7,357 bases of DNA, from NCBI GenBank assembly GCA_900548215.1, contig URJI01000115.1, positions 1-7,357 on the forward strand, read 5' to 3'. A program made the position numbers and the translations under genes. Of this stretch, positions 6,638-7,357 are shown in pieces; position 1 is the stretch's first letter, and the number at the start of each line of letters is the position of its first letter. The notes beneath the pieces were generated by a model that saw nothing but the letters and a program-made list of their open reading frames with translations, was not told the origin of the DNA and searched no databases. The DNA comes from an uncultured Coprococcus sp. (GTDB taxonomy: Bacteria > Bacillota > Clostridia > Lachnospirales > Lachnospiraceae).

Positions 6638-6651
6638 GATCTCATCTCCTA
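6638..6651 (-). promoter_or_regulatory. Ribosome binding site of the FN3 gene, same block as before vanZ
   Basis: TAGGAGATGAGATC lies 2 nt before the ATG at 6635, putting AGGAG 10 nt from the start. The identical 14 bases precede vanZ at 569-582. The rest of the rel-FN3 gap (6652-6692) shows no convincing promoter or hairpin, so this gene is probably expressed from the rel transcript. Confidence 0.6.
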
Positions 6652-6692
6652 CTCATTACATATCACACAGTGCAGCTTCTCTCCATATAACA

Positions 6693-7357
6693 TCAGCCTG
6701 TTGTTCTCTCTATATCAATAATATTGTCAACATTTCTTATCTTTGCGATGATCGTGTTAAGCTGCTCCTTTGACTTGATCGCAAATGAAATGGTGATCGT
6801 AGCCTTGCCCTGCTTACTTGTCCGGCTATTGATGCTGTTCACATTGATATTCGCCTCACTGAGTATCTTTGTTATATCGAACAATATGCCATTCCTGTCA
6901 TCAGCATATATGTTTATCTCCGTCATGTAGGTGTTCGATGCAACCGCATCATCCTTCCACTCGGCCTCGATGACTCTCGCCCTGTCAGCCTCGCTCATGC
7001 ACAACACGTTTACACAGTCTGTCCTGTGTATGGACACACCTCTTCCCCTTGTGATGAATCCTATGATCTCATCGCCAGGAACAGGGGAACAGCATTTGGA
7101 AAATCTGACCGCAACATCATCTATTCCATTCACTATGATTCCACCCTTGTTCATGTGGTTGCCATGATTCTTCTTCACGGCAAATTCATCAAGAACCTCC
7201 TCATTCGATGCGGTCTTTGGTTTGTGATCTTTGTTGTACTCTTCCACAAGCCGGTTCACAATCTGGCCCTCTTTGATGCCGCCATGTCCAACCGCTGCAA
7301 CTATGGAATCCCAATCCTGGAAATTGTACTTCTTGTATATCTTTTCCTGATACTCAG
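6693..7357 (-). CDS. rel: Bifunctional (p)ppGpp synthetase/hydrolase Rel, C-terminal 220 residues (5' end outside window)
   Basis: The frame is open from the right edge to TGA at 6693, giving 220 residues. The GTG at 7259 is an internal Val and not a start, because homology continues upstream of it (DWDSIVAAVGHGGIKEGQIV). Visible parts are the end of the helical region (about 1-50), the zinc-finger/conserved-cysteine domain with KGGIIVNGIDDVAVRFSKCC, PVPGDEIIGF and HRTDC (about 70-114; C88, C89, C114), and a C-terminal ACT domain from about 145 to 217 (YADDRNGILFDITKILSEANINV). In this family these domains bind the ribosome and A-site tRNA and regulate the N-terminal hydrolase and synthetase domains, which lie outside the window. 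Bifunctionality is therefore inferred from the family usual in Firmicutes. Rel raises ppGpp during amino acid starvation. It appears to be the first gene of the run continuing to the HD-GYP gene. Confidence 0.95.
   Translation of the reverse strand, partial: EYQEKIYKKYNFQDWDSIVAAVGHGGIKEGQIVNRLVEEYNKDHKPKTASNEEVLDEFAVKKNHGNHMNKGGIIVNGIDDVAVRFSKCCSPVPGDEIIGFITRGRGVSIHRTDCVNVLCMSEADRARVIEAEWKDDAVASNTYMTEINIYADDRNGILFDITKILSEANINVNSINSRTSKQGKATITISFAIKSKEQLNTIIAKIRNVDNIIDIERTTG

Noticed and set aside
6725..6730. Perfect TTGACA on the minus strand near the end of rel, as a -35 for the FN3 gene
   Set aside because: No -10-like hexamer lies 16-18 bp downstream; the nearest TATAGA is only about 10 bp away. 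The bases code for the conserved end of the ACT domain.
7257..7259. GTG at 7259 as the start of a small stand-alone ACT-domain protein
   Set aside because: The frame stays open to the window edge and the upstream residues continue Rel homology, so it is an internal codon of a truncated rel.
1..7357. Mobile element, phage, CRISPR or defence island
   Set aside because: No transposase, integrase, repeat array, terminal repeats or compositional break were seen; the genes are ordinary chromosomal families.

Overview
The window looks like a chromosomal housekeeping segment of an anaerobic Gram-positive bacterium of the Clostridia, most likely Lachnospiraceae. This rests on moderate GC content, frequent ATA and AGA codons, strong AGGAGG-type ribosome binding sites, and the gene order rel - MBL hydrolase - hemZ - aspS, which is common in that group. 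A Coprococcus- or Butyrivibrio-like source is possible, but the genus cannot be fixed from the sequence alone.

All six well-supported complete or 5'-truncated genes, and a seventh cut by the left edge, lie on the minus strand, so transcription runs from high to low coordinates. In that order they are: the 3' end of rel (ppGpp synthetase/hydrolase; ACT and zinc-finger/CC regions only), a secreted fibronectin type III protein, a small metallo-beta-lactamase-fold hydrolase, hemZ (radical SAM coproporphyrinogen dehydrogenase-like), a short stand-alone HD-GYP protein, aspS (aspartyl-tRNA synthetase), and the N-terminal 189 residues of a VanZ-family membrane protein. Gaps from rel to the HD-GYP gene are 57, 22, 18 and -10 bp, which suggests one operon. 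A good sigma-A-type promoter (TTGACG, 16 bp, TATAGT) overlaps the end of the HD-GYP gene and probably gives aspS its own transcript. A hairpin plus T-tract follows aspS.

The set combines the stringent response (Rel), aminoacylation (AspRS), c-di-GMP-type signalling (HD-GYP) and metabolic enzymes. The shared operon is positional, and no common pathway is evident. Compared with the usual rel-dtd-MBL-hemZ-hisS-aspS order, dtd and hisS are missing, and the FN3 and HD-GYP genes sit at their places.

I see no mobile element, CRISPR array, tRNA, rRNA, riboswitch or convincing new defence or biosynthetic system. The points most worth a second look are the hairpin between aspS and vanZ, which holds a second in-frame start for vanZ, the altered gene order, and the unassigned C-terminal part of the FN3 protein. 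There is no gene-free stretch longer than about 100 bp.
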